From assembly GCF_021347895.1 (NCBI RefSeq), contig NC_067116.1, positions 42,417,628-42,481,627 of the forward strand: a stretch of DNA of 64,000 nucleotides. The letters are read 5' to 3'. This DNA comes from Acanthochromis polyacanthus. Taxonomy: Eukaryota > Chordata > Actinopteri > Pomacentridae. A model generated the notes under the pieces. It was not told where the DNA came from. It saw only the letters and a program-made list of their open reading frames with translations, and made no database searches. A program made the position numbers and the translations under genes. Position 1 is the first letter of the stretch, and every line of letters begins with the position of its first letter. Shown in pieces: positions 35,001 through 46,004 of this stretch.

Positions 35001-37725
35001 CACTGGACGATCCGCGAGCCTTTTTTGGAGGAGGAGGTCGCTAAATAACAGAAGCAAGAGCATGAAATGAGAAAAACTGAACAGTGATTTTTCATTTGAA
35101 AGAAATGATTTGACCTGTCAAACATGCACTAAAGCCACGCTGACGAGTTCTGTTAATCCAAGGCTCATTAGGCTTTCATTGTTGCTATGACGACTCCTGA
35201 TACGAAGAAAGAAGCTAGCAGAAATTAGTGGTCTTTTTTGCTGCCTTTTGTTGACATTCTTATACAAGCAGGCAAATTCTCAGCAGTCATTCATGCACAG
35301 CAAATTGTTATGATAACTCTGGTGTGTTTCATGTCAACAGCGTCCTTTTTGTTCCCATAACCGCAACCAAAGATATGTTTTTCTGTTAAGCTTCAACAAC
35401 ATGATAATTAGAGGTCTCTGAACAGACCGTGTAATTGCAACAGTGATTTATTTACAATGAAAATCTGCAGAATTACCTTAGGAGCTTGTGGCTTTCGCTT
35501 CACTCCTCCTCCTCCTCCTCCTCCTCCTCCTCCTCCTCCTCCTCCTCCTCCTCCTCCTCGGTCTTCGCTGCCGGAATCCGAGTCTACCTCACTTCCGGAC
35601 TCAGCTTTCCGAGGAACCGTGGCGTCCTCGTCGTCTTCGTCCTCGTCGCTTCCTCCTCCGGCGTTGTTGCCCTCGCTGTCGGACGAGCTAGCCGGCTGCA
35701 GACGAAACGAGACAAGGAGATGAGAGAGACGCAGCAAAGTTTCCCGCCCTGAATCAAACAGAAGATGCTGCAGCCGGTAGAAATCAAAGCTTAAACCACA
35801 AGGCAGCAGGATGCCACAGTCTAGTAATCAAAAGTTGAGGTTAGACAGTTCAGAGTGCTATATTTTTGCAAAGAATTGCTTGTAAATTTTGACATAAAGA
35901 ACATTAAATTCATAGAAATGGGGATTATGTACAACAGCTGAACTTGAAAGACTTAAAAAAAAGACAAAAAATAGTACAATTTGACGCCTTCTAAGTCTGC
36001 ATGAACATTTTCTTTCAGATTTCAGGCTGAGCTACAGACGCTTCAGGATTTTTGATATCAGGTTGACTTACTACAGGTGGGGCACTGTAGGAGGCGTGTG
36101 GATTGTTCTGGATCTCCCACAAACCTTCGTTGAATCCCTTCCTTTTGTTGGGCTTCCCGTAGCGTTCTCTGTACTTCTCGTAGGCAAAAAGGTCCTTTGC
36201 TGCAAGGAATGCTCTGAGAAACGAGAAAACACAAAAAACAGAAGCTTGCTTTAACTAAAATAAACTTCAACGGTTAAGTTTCCATTAACCAACAGGATGT
36301 TTACACTGGTGTTGAGGAAGGTTTACACTGACTGCAGGGTTTAGAGCGGCACACTGCTCCACCTAGTGATGCATTAACGTACTGCAGGTGCCATCTTGTC
36401 AAACAGATGGTGTCTGATGCCGGATCAAACATGTCAACACATCCTTCAGAAACATACTGCCCATTCAAACCAACACCATTTAACAGTGAACCTCCACAAA
36501 TAAAGTCAGTAGAAGACTAGACAAGAGTAGTGATTTGTGTTTCCGTCTCACACCACAGAGGAAATCAGGTTTTTAAAAAGAAAAAAACACACAAACGAGC
36601 CTGGATTTAAATTTACACTGTCCATGGCCAACTTATCATGCATTATGAAAAAGAAAATGCACCAAAGCTAAAGGATATAGAACTGTCTTGTGATTTAATT
36701 TCCAGCTGCAGCGGTCTGAGCTTAAATACTTCTGCGAATATAATTAAATTAATCTCTGATGTACTCACGTTTCATGTGTCCCAAAGAAGAAAATTGGGAT
36801 TTTGTTAGGAGGTGGTTTCACTGCTCCATCAGCCACGTCTTCAATCTGCAAACAAGCAGGATTTGAAAAATATTTCATATTTCTCTCTCATGTTTTCTGC
36901 AGACCTGGATACTGAAATGATGAATATTTAATCCTGGACCACTGTATATCACATGTCTGTTAATATTTAATTCTAGCAAATCTGTTTTCTGCTAAACTGC
37001 TGTATTATCCCTTTACCTCCTATATATAAACTGTAAATAACCCTGTATTTATTCAGAATAACTGCATTTATTTCAATCATAAGAAACTGCACAATTGGGT
37101 TCACCTTAAACGTGCAATTTTACATATGTACAGCTGTACACAGCAAAAACATGTTTTCCTCTCTTTAACCTGGTATTCTTGTTTAAATGCATGTGTTTTT
37201 GATGTGAAAGCAAATTAGAAATAGTCAGATTCCCCGAATAGCTTTGCATATGTGGCCAATGAAGCTCATTCTGATTGATGCCTGGTAAATAAAACATTTA
37301 ACAGTAGCTTTAAATTGTGTAAATGATATGTATATGTGGTGCAGACTAAACTAGTTTTACAAGGAGAACAGGGCTTCTTGTCCACAGAGAAATTCTCAAT
37401 CGTCGTTTCCAGATTAACAACGTTAGCTTCGCTGCCTCCGTGTATTTCAGGCCAACAGCATCTCATGCAAATTCTGCCGCACCTACACTCGCTGTGGGCC
37501 CGTGTGACAGCCCGACAGTCCGGAACACATTCAGATATGCGTGTGTTTGTCGGTAACCGTTAAATAGAGCCGAAGACAGCCGGAGAAGCTTCTCCAGAGT
37601 CCCATGCAGAGCAGCCCACCCCCTCCGCCCCTCCGGCTGCTGTACTTGCTCACCCTGGCTGGCCAGTGCGGGTATCCCTTCATTTTAGCGAAGACGAGGT
37701 CTCCGGGCTGGAAGTTGTGAGGCAT
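29083..37725 (-). CDS. HDGF-like protein 2 (HRP-2), complete
   Basis: Nuclear chromatin reader of the HDGF family. Sixteen coding exons total 2019 nt, 672 aa (human about 671): 37725-37654, 36845-36769, 36213-36072, 35695-35477, 35040-34921, 34838-34770, 34658-34472, 34329-34245, 34170-33873, 31788-31655, 31554-31487, 31392-31322, 31217-31116, 30720-30564, 30468-30351, 29182-29083. Residues 1-94 are the PWWP domain ([20 protein letters not shown]), known to bind methylated H3K36. The middle is acidic, Ser-rich and basic, with a run of 18 Gly at about 144-161. A coiled region (about 325-390) precedes the integrase-binding domain at about 493-575 ([43 protein letters not shown]). PSIP1 is the other family member with both domains, but the [20 protein letters not shown] block and the length favour HDGFL2. 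Confidence 0.95.
31895..33856 (+). mobile_element. Decayed Tc1-like transposon with a nested hAT MITE
   Basis: The left end CAGTCATGAACAAAAGTTTCC follows TA at 31893-31894. The right end, reverse-complemented, reads GTGTCATGAAGTTTACATAC and abuts TA at 33857-33858. The + strand carries a broken transposase: an N-terminal HTH piece near 32870-32970 ([14 protein letters not shown]), a DDE-region piece near 33230-33300, GGSIMLWGC-like near 33350, and FQQDNEPKP near 33510. It has many stops and frameshifts. A 543-bp hAT MITE is inserted at 31991-32533. The whole unit fills the hdgfl2 intron between exons 9 and 10, on the opposite strand. Confidence 0.8.
31991..32533. mobile_element. hAT-type MITE, CGAATATTCGGG family, copy 3
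   Basis: Flanked by an exact 8-bp direct repeat ATTCTATG (31983-31990 and 32534-32541). The tips TAGGGCTGGCCCGAATAGTG and TTCGGGTCCAGCCCTA match the copies at 14073 and 19295. This is the longest copy (543 bp). It contains a G-rich stretch (about 32343-32451) with several runs of 7-14 G. It is inserted in the left part of the Tc1-like relic. Confidence 0.88.
35504..35559. repeat. Coding (TCC)n trinucleotide microsatellite
   Basis: About 18 uninterrupted TCC units on the + strand read as GGA codons in hdgfl2 exon 4, giving 18 consecutive Gly after SGSEDR and before VKRKPQAPK. It lies in the low-complexity linker after the PWWP domain. Confidence 0.9.
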
Positions 37726-37930
37726 TGTGCCGCTCCTCCGTGCAGCCTGGACGTGGAAAAGCGTTCGGATGCGCCGTCTGTCTGTGTCTCGCCTAGTTTT
37801 GGTGTTTTCAGGTCGACACGAAACCTGGAAACGATGGAGTTAGCTTGCAAGCTAACAGTACACTAACGTTACCGCGAGAAGAGACGACGGCGGCAAGATG
37901 GCGGCAACGCAGGCGACACTTCCGGTTAGG
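37726..37930 (-). promoter_or_regulatory. hdgfl2 5'UTR and promoter
   Basis: CpG-containing stretch upstream of the hdgfl2 ATG. It holds a strong YY1-type site CAAGATGGCGGC (37894-37905) and an ETS-type site ACTTCCGG (37918-37925) within 32 bp. No TATA box is evident. Both motifs are common in TATA-less housekeeping promoters. Confidence 0.55.
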
Positions 37931-39060
37931 TTTATCGGTTTGGCTTCAAGTTAAAGGTCTTCTGCTTGAACAGTAAAAACAATCAACTAAACAAATGTCA
38001 CAAAATAAACTGCTTCATACTAGTTTCCTAAAAATATATATAAACTTTATTAAAGAATGTAGACCTCAGTAGTGAAATATGAGATATGTAACATTGCTGC
38101 TTCATCAAGTCGTTGAATTGATAGTGTTAGAAATACAGTAAAAATGATTTCAAGTGTTATTGACTGATTCTTTTATTATCTTTTCTTCTCAACAAATTCA
38201 TTTGGTTTGAACAAAACAAAAACAAGAACACACACATTAACACATTTTAAAAAACGACATCAATACAAGTACATTGTTTTAAAACATTATTATTATTACT
38301 GTTGATAATGCAAAGTTGGATTCAAAATAGAAACTTAGCTTTATCATAAACAATGTACACGTATTCTGTCTCACTCCCACAATATGTTTGTCAACAATTC
38401 AATAAAGCTACAGACATATGTTAACAATAAAGATAAACTATATTGAAACATTATTAACAACAAGGGGCAAACATTACAGCAGATAGATGAAAAAAATTAA
38501 GCATAATAAAAACCAAGACTCAATATTTAGCAATAAAATGATGATTAAAAAAACAAAAATGATAAAGATGATGAATACTATTTACACTGCATCGACCTTA
38601 CACGTGTAGAGATATTAATATGGTGCGTGGAACTGAACTTAAAAGAATCATAATTAGACTTAGACAGACTAATTATGACTTTTTTAAGTTCTACACACCA
38701 TATTAATAGTAATTGTGTTACATTATGACCCACACTAATAATGTGTAGCAGCAAATATACTAATAACACAAATCCACGTGTCTAAAAAGTCAAACAGTTC
38801 TTTTCATGATAAAATTACCAAATTATGTAGCTTTCATCTACAATTTCCCAGGAATATATTTTTTTAACGTTCATGTTCAGATCAAATACAGTTGTTTCTA
38901 ATATCACAAATCCATCCCCATGTGTCAGAAATACTTCTTTAAAAGTTTGTTTGCTTATCCAATTAATGTATTCTTTCCAAACTTGTTTGTGTAAATTATG
39001 GACTTTTATTTCTGCAGGTTAATGATCACACAAGAAGTTAAAAGATTGTAGAGTTTCCAG
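37931..39060. other. AT-rich intergenic DNA, hdgfl2 to fumarase
   Basis: Strongly AT-rich, with no coding potential recognised. The only structured part seen is the long hairpin at 38613-38708. Confidence 0.5.
38613..38708. repeat. Long imperfect hairpin
   Basis: TATTAATATGGTGCGTGGAAC at the left pairs with GTTCTACACACCATATTAATA at the right. A second paired block inside (TCATAATTAG with CTAATTATGA) leaves a loop of about 10 nt. The stem is roughly 40 bp with a few mismatches. It could be a foldback MITE or an RNA hairpin. Confidence 0.6.
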
Positions 39061-39244
39061 AAACTTCATTGATCCGGATGAAGCAGCCTGATGTCGCCAC
39101 TCGATTGGACATCATCAGCGGAAGTCCCGCCTCATCTCTCTCCCGATTGGCCGCTCTGCGCTCAATCTCCACTTCTTCCAATGACAGATTTCAGTGTGGA
39201 AGGCTGCATTGACCTCCCCCCAGACTCACCTCTAATGCGGAGCC
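39061..39244 (+). promoter_or_regulatory. Candidate promoter of intronless fumarase
   Basis: Two inverted CCAAT boxes (ATTGG at 39104-39108 and 39146-39150) and a forward CCAAT (39178-39182) lie within 145 bp of the ATG. The GC-richer context includes GCGGAAGTCCCGCC. This suggests the intronless gene has its own promoter. It is inferred from motifs only. Confidence 0.45.
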
Positions 39245-40744
39245 ATGTTTCGGTCTTTGAGACGCGTCCAGCAGTTTAACTGCAACCTCCTGACTTCACA
39301 AAGACTCGGAGTGAACTCCAAACTCCGCATCTGCACGTCCACGATGTCCGCCTCCGAGTTCAGGATCGAGCGGGACACGTTCGGGGAGCTGAAGGTCCCC
39401 GCTGACAAGTACTACGGAGCTCAGACTGTCAGATCCACCCTGAACTTCAAGATCGGGGGACCCAGTGAGAGGATGCCGCTGCCGGTCATCAAGGCGTTCG
39501 GGATCCTGAAGAAAGCAGCCGCGGAGGTGAACAAAGACTACGGCCTGGACCCAAAAATAGCAGATGCTATTGTCCAGGCTGCAGACGAGGTTGCAGCAGG
39601 TAAACTGGACGATCATTTCCCTCTGGTGGTGTGGCAGACCGGCTCAGGAACCCAGACCAACATGAACGTCAATGAGGTGATCAGCAACAGAGCCATCGAG
39701 ATCCTGGGAGGCAAACTGGGCTCCAAGGATCCGGTCCACCCCAACGACCACGTCAACAAGAGCCAGAGCTCCAACGACACCTTCCCCACCGCCATGCACA
39801 TCGCCGCTGCCACAGAGGTCCACCAGGTCCTGCTACCCGGCCTCCAGACCCTCCACGATGCTCTGGCCGCCAAAGCCGAAGAGTTCAAAGACATCATCAA
39901 GATTGGGCGAACCCACACCCAGGATGCCGTCCCGCTGTCGCTGGGGCAGGAGTTCAGCGGCTACGTCCAGCAGGTCAAGTACAGCATCGAGAGGGTGAAG
40001 GCCGCCATGCCCAGGGTGTACGAGCTGGCAGCAGGAGGAACCGCAGTGGGGACGGGACTCAACACCCGCATTGGGTTTGCCGAGAAAGTTGCTTCTACAG
40101 TCGCTTCCCTCACAGGTCTTCCCTTCGTCACAGCACCCAACAAGTTCGAAGCTCTGGCTGCTCACGACGCCCTGGTGGAGCTGAGCGGGGCCCTGAACAC
40201 GGTGGCCGTCAGCATGATGAAGATCGCCAACGACATCCGCTTCCTGGGGTCAGGACCTCGCTCCGGCCTCGGGGAGCTCATCCTACCCGAGAACGAACCG
40301 GGCAGCAGCATCATGCCGGGCAAAGTGAACCCGACCCAGTGCGAGGCCATGACCATGGTGGCGGCCCAGGTGATGGGGAACCACGTGGCCGTGACCATCG
40401 GAGGCAGCAACGGACACTTTGAGCTCAACGTCTTCAAACCCATGATGGTGAAGAACGTGCTGAACTCAGCGCGGCTGCTGGGTGACGCCTCCGTCTCCTT
40501 CACCAACAACTGCGTGGTGGGCATCGAGGCCAACACCGAGAGGATCAACAAGCTCATGAACGAGTCGCTCATGCTGGTCACCGCCCTCAACCCGCACATC
40601 GGCTACGACAAGGCCGCCACCATCGCCAAGACGGCCCACAAGAAGGGCTCCACGCTGAAGGCCGTGGCCGTGGAGCTCGGATACCTGACCGAGGAGCAGT
40701 TCGACCAGTGGGTGAAGCCAAGCGAGATGCTGGGGCCAAAGTGA
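39245..40744 (+). CDS. Fumarate hydratase, mitochondrial type, intronless
   Basis: Class II fumarase (fumarate to L-malate, TCA cycle; a cytosolic pool acts in DNA repair and fumarate clearance). One uninterrupted frame of 499 codons aligns along the whole length of vertebrate FH. Residues 1-33 are basic and look like a mitochondrial presequence ([10 protein letters not shown]). Met34 begins the segment corresponding to the cytosolic form, so dual targeting by alternative start is possible. Signatures are intact: [13 protein letters not shown] (133-145), [11 protein letters not shown] (175-185), THTQDAVP with the catalytic His (about 224), and [11 protein letters not shown] (353-363) with the mobile-loop Ser. 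There are no stops or frameshifts. As I know them, vertebrate FH genes have about ten exons, so this is best read as a functional retrogene. Codon use is GC-rich compared with the flanks. Confidence 0.97.
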   Translation: MFRSLRRVQQFNCNLLTSQRLGVNSKLRICTSTMSASEFRIERDTFGELKVPADKYYGAQTVRSTLNFKIGGPSERMPLPVIKAFGILKKAAAEVNKDYGLDPKIADAIVQAADEVAAGKLDDHFPLVVWQTGSGTQTNMNVNEVISNRAIEILGGKLGSKDPVHPNDHVNKSQSSNDTFPTAMHIAAATEVHQVLLPGLQTLHDALAAKAEEFKDIIKIGRTHTQDAVPLSLGQEFSGYVQQVKYSIERVKAAMPRVYELAAGGTAVGTGLNTRIGFAEKVASTVASLTGLPFVTAPNKFEALAAHDALVELSGALNTVAVSMMKIANDIRFLGSGPRSGLGELILPENEPGSSIMPGKVNPTQCEAMTMVAAQVMGNHVAVTIGGSNGHFELNVFKPMMVKNVLNSARLLGDASVSFTNNCVVGIEANTERINKLMNESLMLVTALNPHIGYDKAATIAKTAHKKGSTLKAVAVELGYLTEEQFDQWVKPSEMLGPK

Positions 40745-40861
40745 ACTCTGAAACACTACCAAACATAGAAAACACACTTTTCCAGCGCCAGAAAAGAGTT
40801 TACTATGAAATCAAAGCAGTTGAACTGTTGGAGAACATTTTCTGAATCCTGAACATCTCTG

Positions 40862-40867
40862 AATAAA
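40862..40867 (+). terminator. Fumarase poly(A) signal
   Basis: AATAAA about 118 nt after the TGA stop. No A-tract follows that would mark a recent retrotransposition. The downstream gap up to the fam32a end is short and contains no gene. Confidence 0.6.
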
Positions 40868-41374
40868 AGTTTATGTCAACCTGCTCCAGTTGTTGGATGA
40901 AGCTTTTTACTCAGTATTTTGTATACTGTTGGAGTTAAGCTTCTACTGTGCTTCAGATATTAGCCGATACACCAGATTTGACTTGTGGACGCTACCAAAC
41001 CAGATTCTGACACCTACACCTTTAAGTCTTACAATATTTTCCATCTATAAAGCAGTCTCAGAAATAGCTACAACTGTTGCTCAACATCACTATTTATCAC
41101 CATAAGCACAAGTCGAATGTGTATTTATCTTAATTCATGAATTTTTGTTATGTAAAATCCTCTGAATAACTCCAGTTATTAGTCTGTAAGATCGCAGCTG
41201 TTTCAACAAGTTGTACCTCATTTGCTCTGGTTTGTGTGCCATACATGCAGTGTTCCAGGTCAACCAAATATATCAATTAAAAGCAAATATTTTCTAATTT
41301 CACCTTTCTTTTCTATTGTTTACACACACACATACACAAAGACAAACACAAAAAATGTGTGTATAGTTCAACTC

Positions 41375-41380
41375 TTTATT
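41375..41380 (-). terminator. fam32a poly(A) signal
   Basis: AATAAA on the - strand, 122 nt past the fam32a stop (41502). The fumarase and fam32a are convergent here, with about 500 bp between their signals. Confidence 0.6.
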
Positions 41381-41501
41381 GGATACATAAGAAATTTCAA
41401 CAAAAGAACAAATGCCAAATTGTAAATACATAAAACTTGCAAATAACAGAAAATGACAGCGTAAATTTTGTACAAAGAAAAAGTAAACAGCGGCTCCTCG
41501 T

Positions 41502-44500
41502 CTATTTGGTCCAGCTGACCTTTGGGATGTCGTAATGCTCAGTCAGGGTGTCCAGGTGCCGATTGAAGTCCTGGAAACACACAAAACAGACAGAAGCTGC
41601 ATTAATTTTTGCAAAAATGTTGTGAAAGTTCTCTTTAAAAATGTTGCAACTGCAAGCTTCACTTTAAGAGCAACATATAGATAAACTGCATGTCGATGAC
41701 TAAAAATAAGCGATGGAGCTGTGAATGAAATCACCACTAACAGAACAGACGGCTGTACTATGAAGTGAAATTATTAAGTTAGTGAGGTATGTTGGGCCTC
41801 AGTGTCACAGAGGTGGTTCTCTTTCAATCCGGTTAGATCACCTCTCTGGAGGAGGTTCTGTTCAAAGTTTAGGACTTGATTCAGTTGCAAGAATCATTTC
41901 TTTTCCTGATGATATTCTCTGAGATTCCAAGCTGATTTTATACCTGCTTGATCCATACATTTGCATTATCACTGACTGAAGTTGTACAGTTACAGCAGCA
42001 CTGAATGCAGCATGTGTCCACAAGAATCTACATGCATTCAGCTGATGATGCAGAAAAAGCCTAAATATGTTTCCAAGTTTGGTCTTTTTTTGCTGTTTAG
42101 GCTGTTTTACACTGCTCTACTGCAGCTTATAAAGTCATTATTCTACTGGTATTTATTACAAAGAATATTAATATCAAATACATCAATTTCACTTTGCTTT
42201 GACCAAAAATGACAACAGAAGACCTAAATGCACATCTTGAGTTTCATGTTTAAATGTATAAAGTTCAAATGTGCAGCTGTTAGAAATAAGGAGCTGCAAT
42301 GAGTTTCACTGAGTGCACTGACTCACATGATTAACAGTTTTCTAAAAGCTATCCATTCTTGCATAATTTTCAGTAACTCTGCTTTTCACTGTGATAAGTT
42401 TGTATAGTCTTGTCCTCATGACTAATGTTAGCGGCATGAATTTGGTTTATTTTTTGCAGAAGACGAGTCACATGACACATCAAACGCACTGTTTAGTGGG
42501 AGCTCGCTCAGAGCCTGAAGGAAAAAATGTGATTGAGACAGAAAGTTGATAAACAGCATCATGACACCCATTATCTCTCATTAGGGTTTAGGGTTTGTCA
42601 AGCCAGAGAAAGCAAAGAAAGTCAGGCTTTGTCAAACTTGCTTCATAGTGAACCCCTAAAGAGCGATGCCAAATCTGAGGAGACTCACCTCGACTCTGTG
42701 TTTGTGAGTCTTTGAAGCTTTGTTCAAAATCCGCTCCATTTGCTGAAAGAAAAGAGAAAAAGACTTTAATGCAAAAGACTGAAATTATACATTACTGCTT
42801 ATTTACAACCATCACTGCCAGTACACTAAACTGTGACAAAGACACTATTTATGCATTTTATTTTAAGACATTTCCCATGTTTGGATAGTTGATCAGTCTA
42901 CTCATTTAGTCAGGAGAAAACACTGTGTTCTTCATGCTCATGTTTTTCTGTGTGTCTGCTCCACAGTAGACTCTGTTGCAACATTCACCATTTCAAATAA
43001 CAACCTTTGTCCTTTAGATTCTAAAAACACCAGAAACACTTGGTAAATTATTTGAGGTCGAACTGAAACTGTCCGACATCATTAACAAAAATCCCGAGCT
43101 ACATGTGTATATTCTAAAACTGCATTAGCTTCAAATTACTCTGCTGTGTTCACATTATTAACCGTCTCTCTTACAGGTAATATAATCAGTGCTTTAGTGG
43201 AGGAGGAAAGTTCAAAACAGCACACGTTAATAATCTACTGCCCACATCTGTTGTGCAATTTTAGTTCGCCGGCTGTTGTTTTTTTCCAGCAGAGGTAAAT
43301 TAATTTCTAGATACAGCTGATGCAGTTCATTTTAATGGTGCGCTGTCCCTGCAAAAATAAACAATACAATAAATATATGGATAATTTAGTGATTGTTGCA
43401 TTACTGATAGCAAACTGCATGAGCTTCATTGAGCACATTTCAGGAAAGCTTCAGACTCAAAACATCTTTAAGATTCATGATCTGTGTTTTTATATAAATA
43501 ACATTTTAGATTCTGTTCTTACAACAACTCCCTTACTTGCCTCTGCCCAGTGAAAAACTCCATACAGACTGATTGTGTTTCAGTATAAACCCTCATGGCC
43601 TTTACTGTAATAATGCACTGTGGTTATTCGTGGTACAGACTTGTGGTAGTCGTGGTGACCACGTCAGCAGCAGCCAGAGCGTTCTAGGTCATTTATTCTA
43701 ATTTAACCAGTATTCAGCCTCAAATCCAATCACAGCATCTCTTGAACGCTGCACACCAATAACTTACTCTTTTTTCTTGCATCTTGTCAAAAGCCATTTG
43801 TGCCGGTGTCCTTTTGTCAACGTACGCCTTCTTGGTTTTCACCTCCTCATCACTCTGGCTGGTCGCGACCTGCTCCAAGCGATGTTTACTCTGTTTATCT
43901 TTCTTCTTCTTCCTGAAAAAATAAGAAACGAGTTGACCAGTGGTTTGTCGGGTCAACAACTCACACAAACCATCTATTTTGACAGATAATGTGACATGAA
44001 CCATGTTTTTAGTGGGAATGGTCTTTTTTTTGCATTTCTTTGTTACGCAAACAATTTTAAAAAGAATAGCGTGATTTTAGCTGCGGTCTGTACGAAACAT
44101 GAATGTTTCATTATTTCTGGGAAACATAATTTGTATGCCAGCACATCTTTGTAGCACCACAGAACTTCAACTACACTGGTATGCTGTAACACATTTACTT
44201 TTATCAAAAACGGTCTCCCCTGCAACTGGATAGAGCTGCACAGGGCCTGTCTTAATGCAGGTTAAATATAACACCGACCTTTGACGTGGTGGCACAGCTA
44301 TGAGCAGCTGTGCTTCTGGTCAGTTTACCATATTACCATGAGACAACCTTCCACTAAAATTCAGCTTTGAATCCTTTTGTGATTATCCAAGGCAAAGAGT
44401 GTTCTAGCAACATGTAGGTAAATATCAGTAACGTTAATCGCTTCTAATTTATTAGCTGTGTGTGTAAGAATCAAATCCAACCTTTTATTGTCTAAATAAC

Positions 44501-45756
44501 ATTCTTGTTGCCAAAGAGGGTTAAGGTTAGTTGTAACAGAATGTTACGATATTGAAATAGAGTCAATGGAAATACATGAATAGATATTTAATAAACATAT
44601 AAACCAATCTTTCAATCCACAATGAACGGATCATTAGATGACAGATAACAGATTGAAAGAGGTGTGGACAATTATTAATCACAGCAAGATCTATAAACAA
44701 TATCCACAATAAGATATAGTTAATTGGCTCACACAGATTTTTCTAGCAAGTTTTACAGCTAACCATCTTTCTGTTACAATTAACCCTGCCCCTGGTGTAA
44801 GTTGTAACATTTCGCTTCTGATTTTTACAAGTACAACAACCCATCCTAGAATCTAACTTTGAGGATTTTTGTGTAATAGGAGTGTGTTTGTTGTTTATAT
44901 AAGAATATGATTAAGATTTTTCATTATTTATCTAAAACCAAAATGTGACATGTCGTTCCGCTCTTTCCTTTATTGCACGTGGCCATATTTTATCGATATT
45001 ATATTCAGCTCTATTGTACTCTAAAGTCTCTGAAGTCTCTAAATGTACTTCAGAGATAGTCTGAACGAAATGCTACACTAGATATCAATAATCAAGTAAT
45101 CTTATGTGTCTGTGGTGTCTATTATCTGTACTACTGAACTGTTGATTAGTTATTATTATGAGAATGACATTATGAGGTACCACCAAGTTTTTTTTTATTT
45201 TTTTCCTTTTCTGTTATTATATCTTAATTTAGCTTGTGTCCATGCTGTGATAAATCTACGCTGATTATTGAGCGTGTAAAATGACAGTATCTACATTACT
45301 TACTAACTTGTTCGACATTTAGTTATCGAGTTTATCTAATATGTTTTCGTTTTGTTGTAGCTTATGTTAGCTTTGCTTTGTTGTAGCTAATGCTAGCTAT
45401 CTAACGTTTTCTAGCTGCATATGTTACACTCTATAAAGCCAGTAGCGAAATCACAAACACGGCAAGTGTTTTCTCGGTAAAAAAAAAATGCTATTTTTAC
45501 AATTAAATATTCACATTACCTTTATTGAGGCTAACATCAAAGCAATGTTGTTCTGCTAGCAAACACGCTAACAGTTAGCCTCCTCTGGTGCTTTAATCGG
45601 CTCCGATTGGCTGTATTTAATCAATTTAAACGATTCTTCTTTTACTAAAACTTTTACAGAACACTAAAGCGACTAAACTTACTTTTTCCCAGCTGAAATG
45701 TCTCCTATTCCCTTTAATTTCAGGGCACTCTTCTGGACTGTGGCGTACTCAGACAT
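41502..45756 (-). CDS. FAM32A, complete
   Basis: Small nuclear protein. In human spliceosome structures its homologue is a late, step-two factor whose C-terminus reaches the active site near the 3' splice site. Four coding exons (45756-45683, 43912-43768, 42742-42689, 41570-41502) total 342 nt, 113 aa; human is 112. The start MSEYATVQKSALKLKG fits the family N-terminus. A lysine-rich nuclear-signal stretch follows (KKKKKKDKQSKHR). The block VDKRTPAQMAFDKMQEKRQ leads to the highly conserved C-terminus (FNRHLDTLTEHYDIPKVSWTK). All junctions are GT-AG and in phase. It is divergent from mrpl54. Confidence 0.96.
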
Positions 45757-46004
45757 TTTTCGAGAAGCTCTCTGTCGTCTTCTTCTGTTTTATTATTGTA
45801 ACAACCGACAAATCATGAGTGCTGCCACCTGCCGGATTTAAATAAAATTACACAAATCTGGCTGTAGGTCCTCCGCCTGTCCACAGGGGGCAGCAGAGGA
45901 TTTTCACTTAGTCCTAAAACAATGCGGACACCGGAAACTGAAAGAACTATGAATGTCAAACTGTAGCATGGTGTGCTGTGTTTTTAGGTAACCTCAGAGT
46001 AAAA
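45757..46004. promoter_or_regulatory. Shared divergent promoter of fam32a and mrpl54
   Basis: The two ATGs are only 248 bp apart on opposite strands, so both 5'UTRs and promoters must lie here. No TATA box is obvious. An ETS-like CCGGAAAC occurs near 45932. The shared use is inferred from spacing. Confidence 0.6.

Noticed and set aside
35457..35752. + strand frames rich in Pro, Ser or Leu
   Set aside because: They are the other-strand readings of the hdgfl2 GGA repeat.
39245..40744. Processed pseudogene of fumarate hydratase
   Set aside because: No stop, frameshift or loss of any catalytic motif over 499 codons. A dead copy would be expected to show damage unless very young, and there is no A-tract to suggest recent origin.
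39296..40777. Several open frames on the - strand over the fumarase gene (up to 145 codons)
   Set aside because: They mirror the GC-rich fumarase coding sequence, have no recognisable domain, and overlap it completely.
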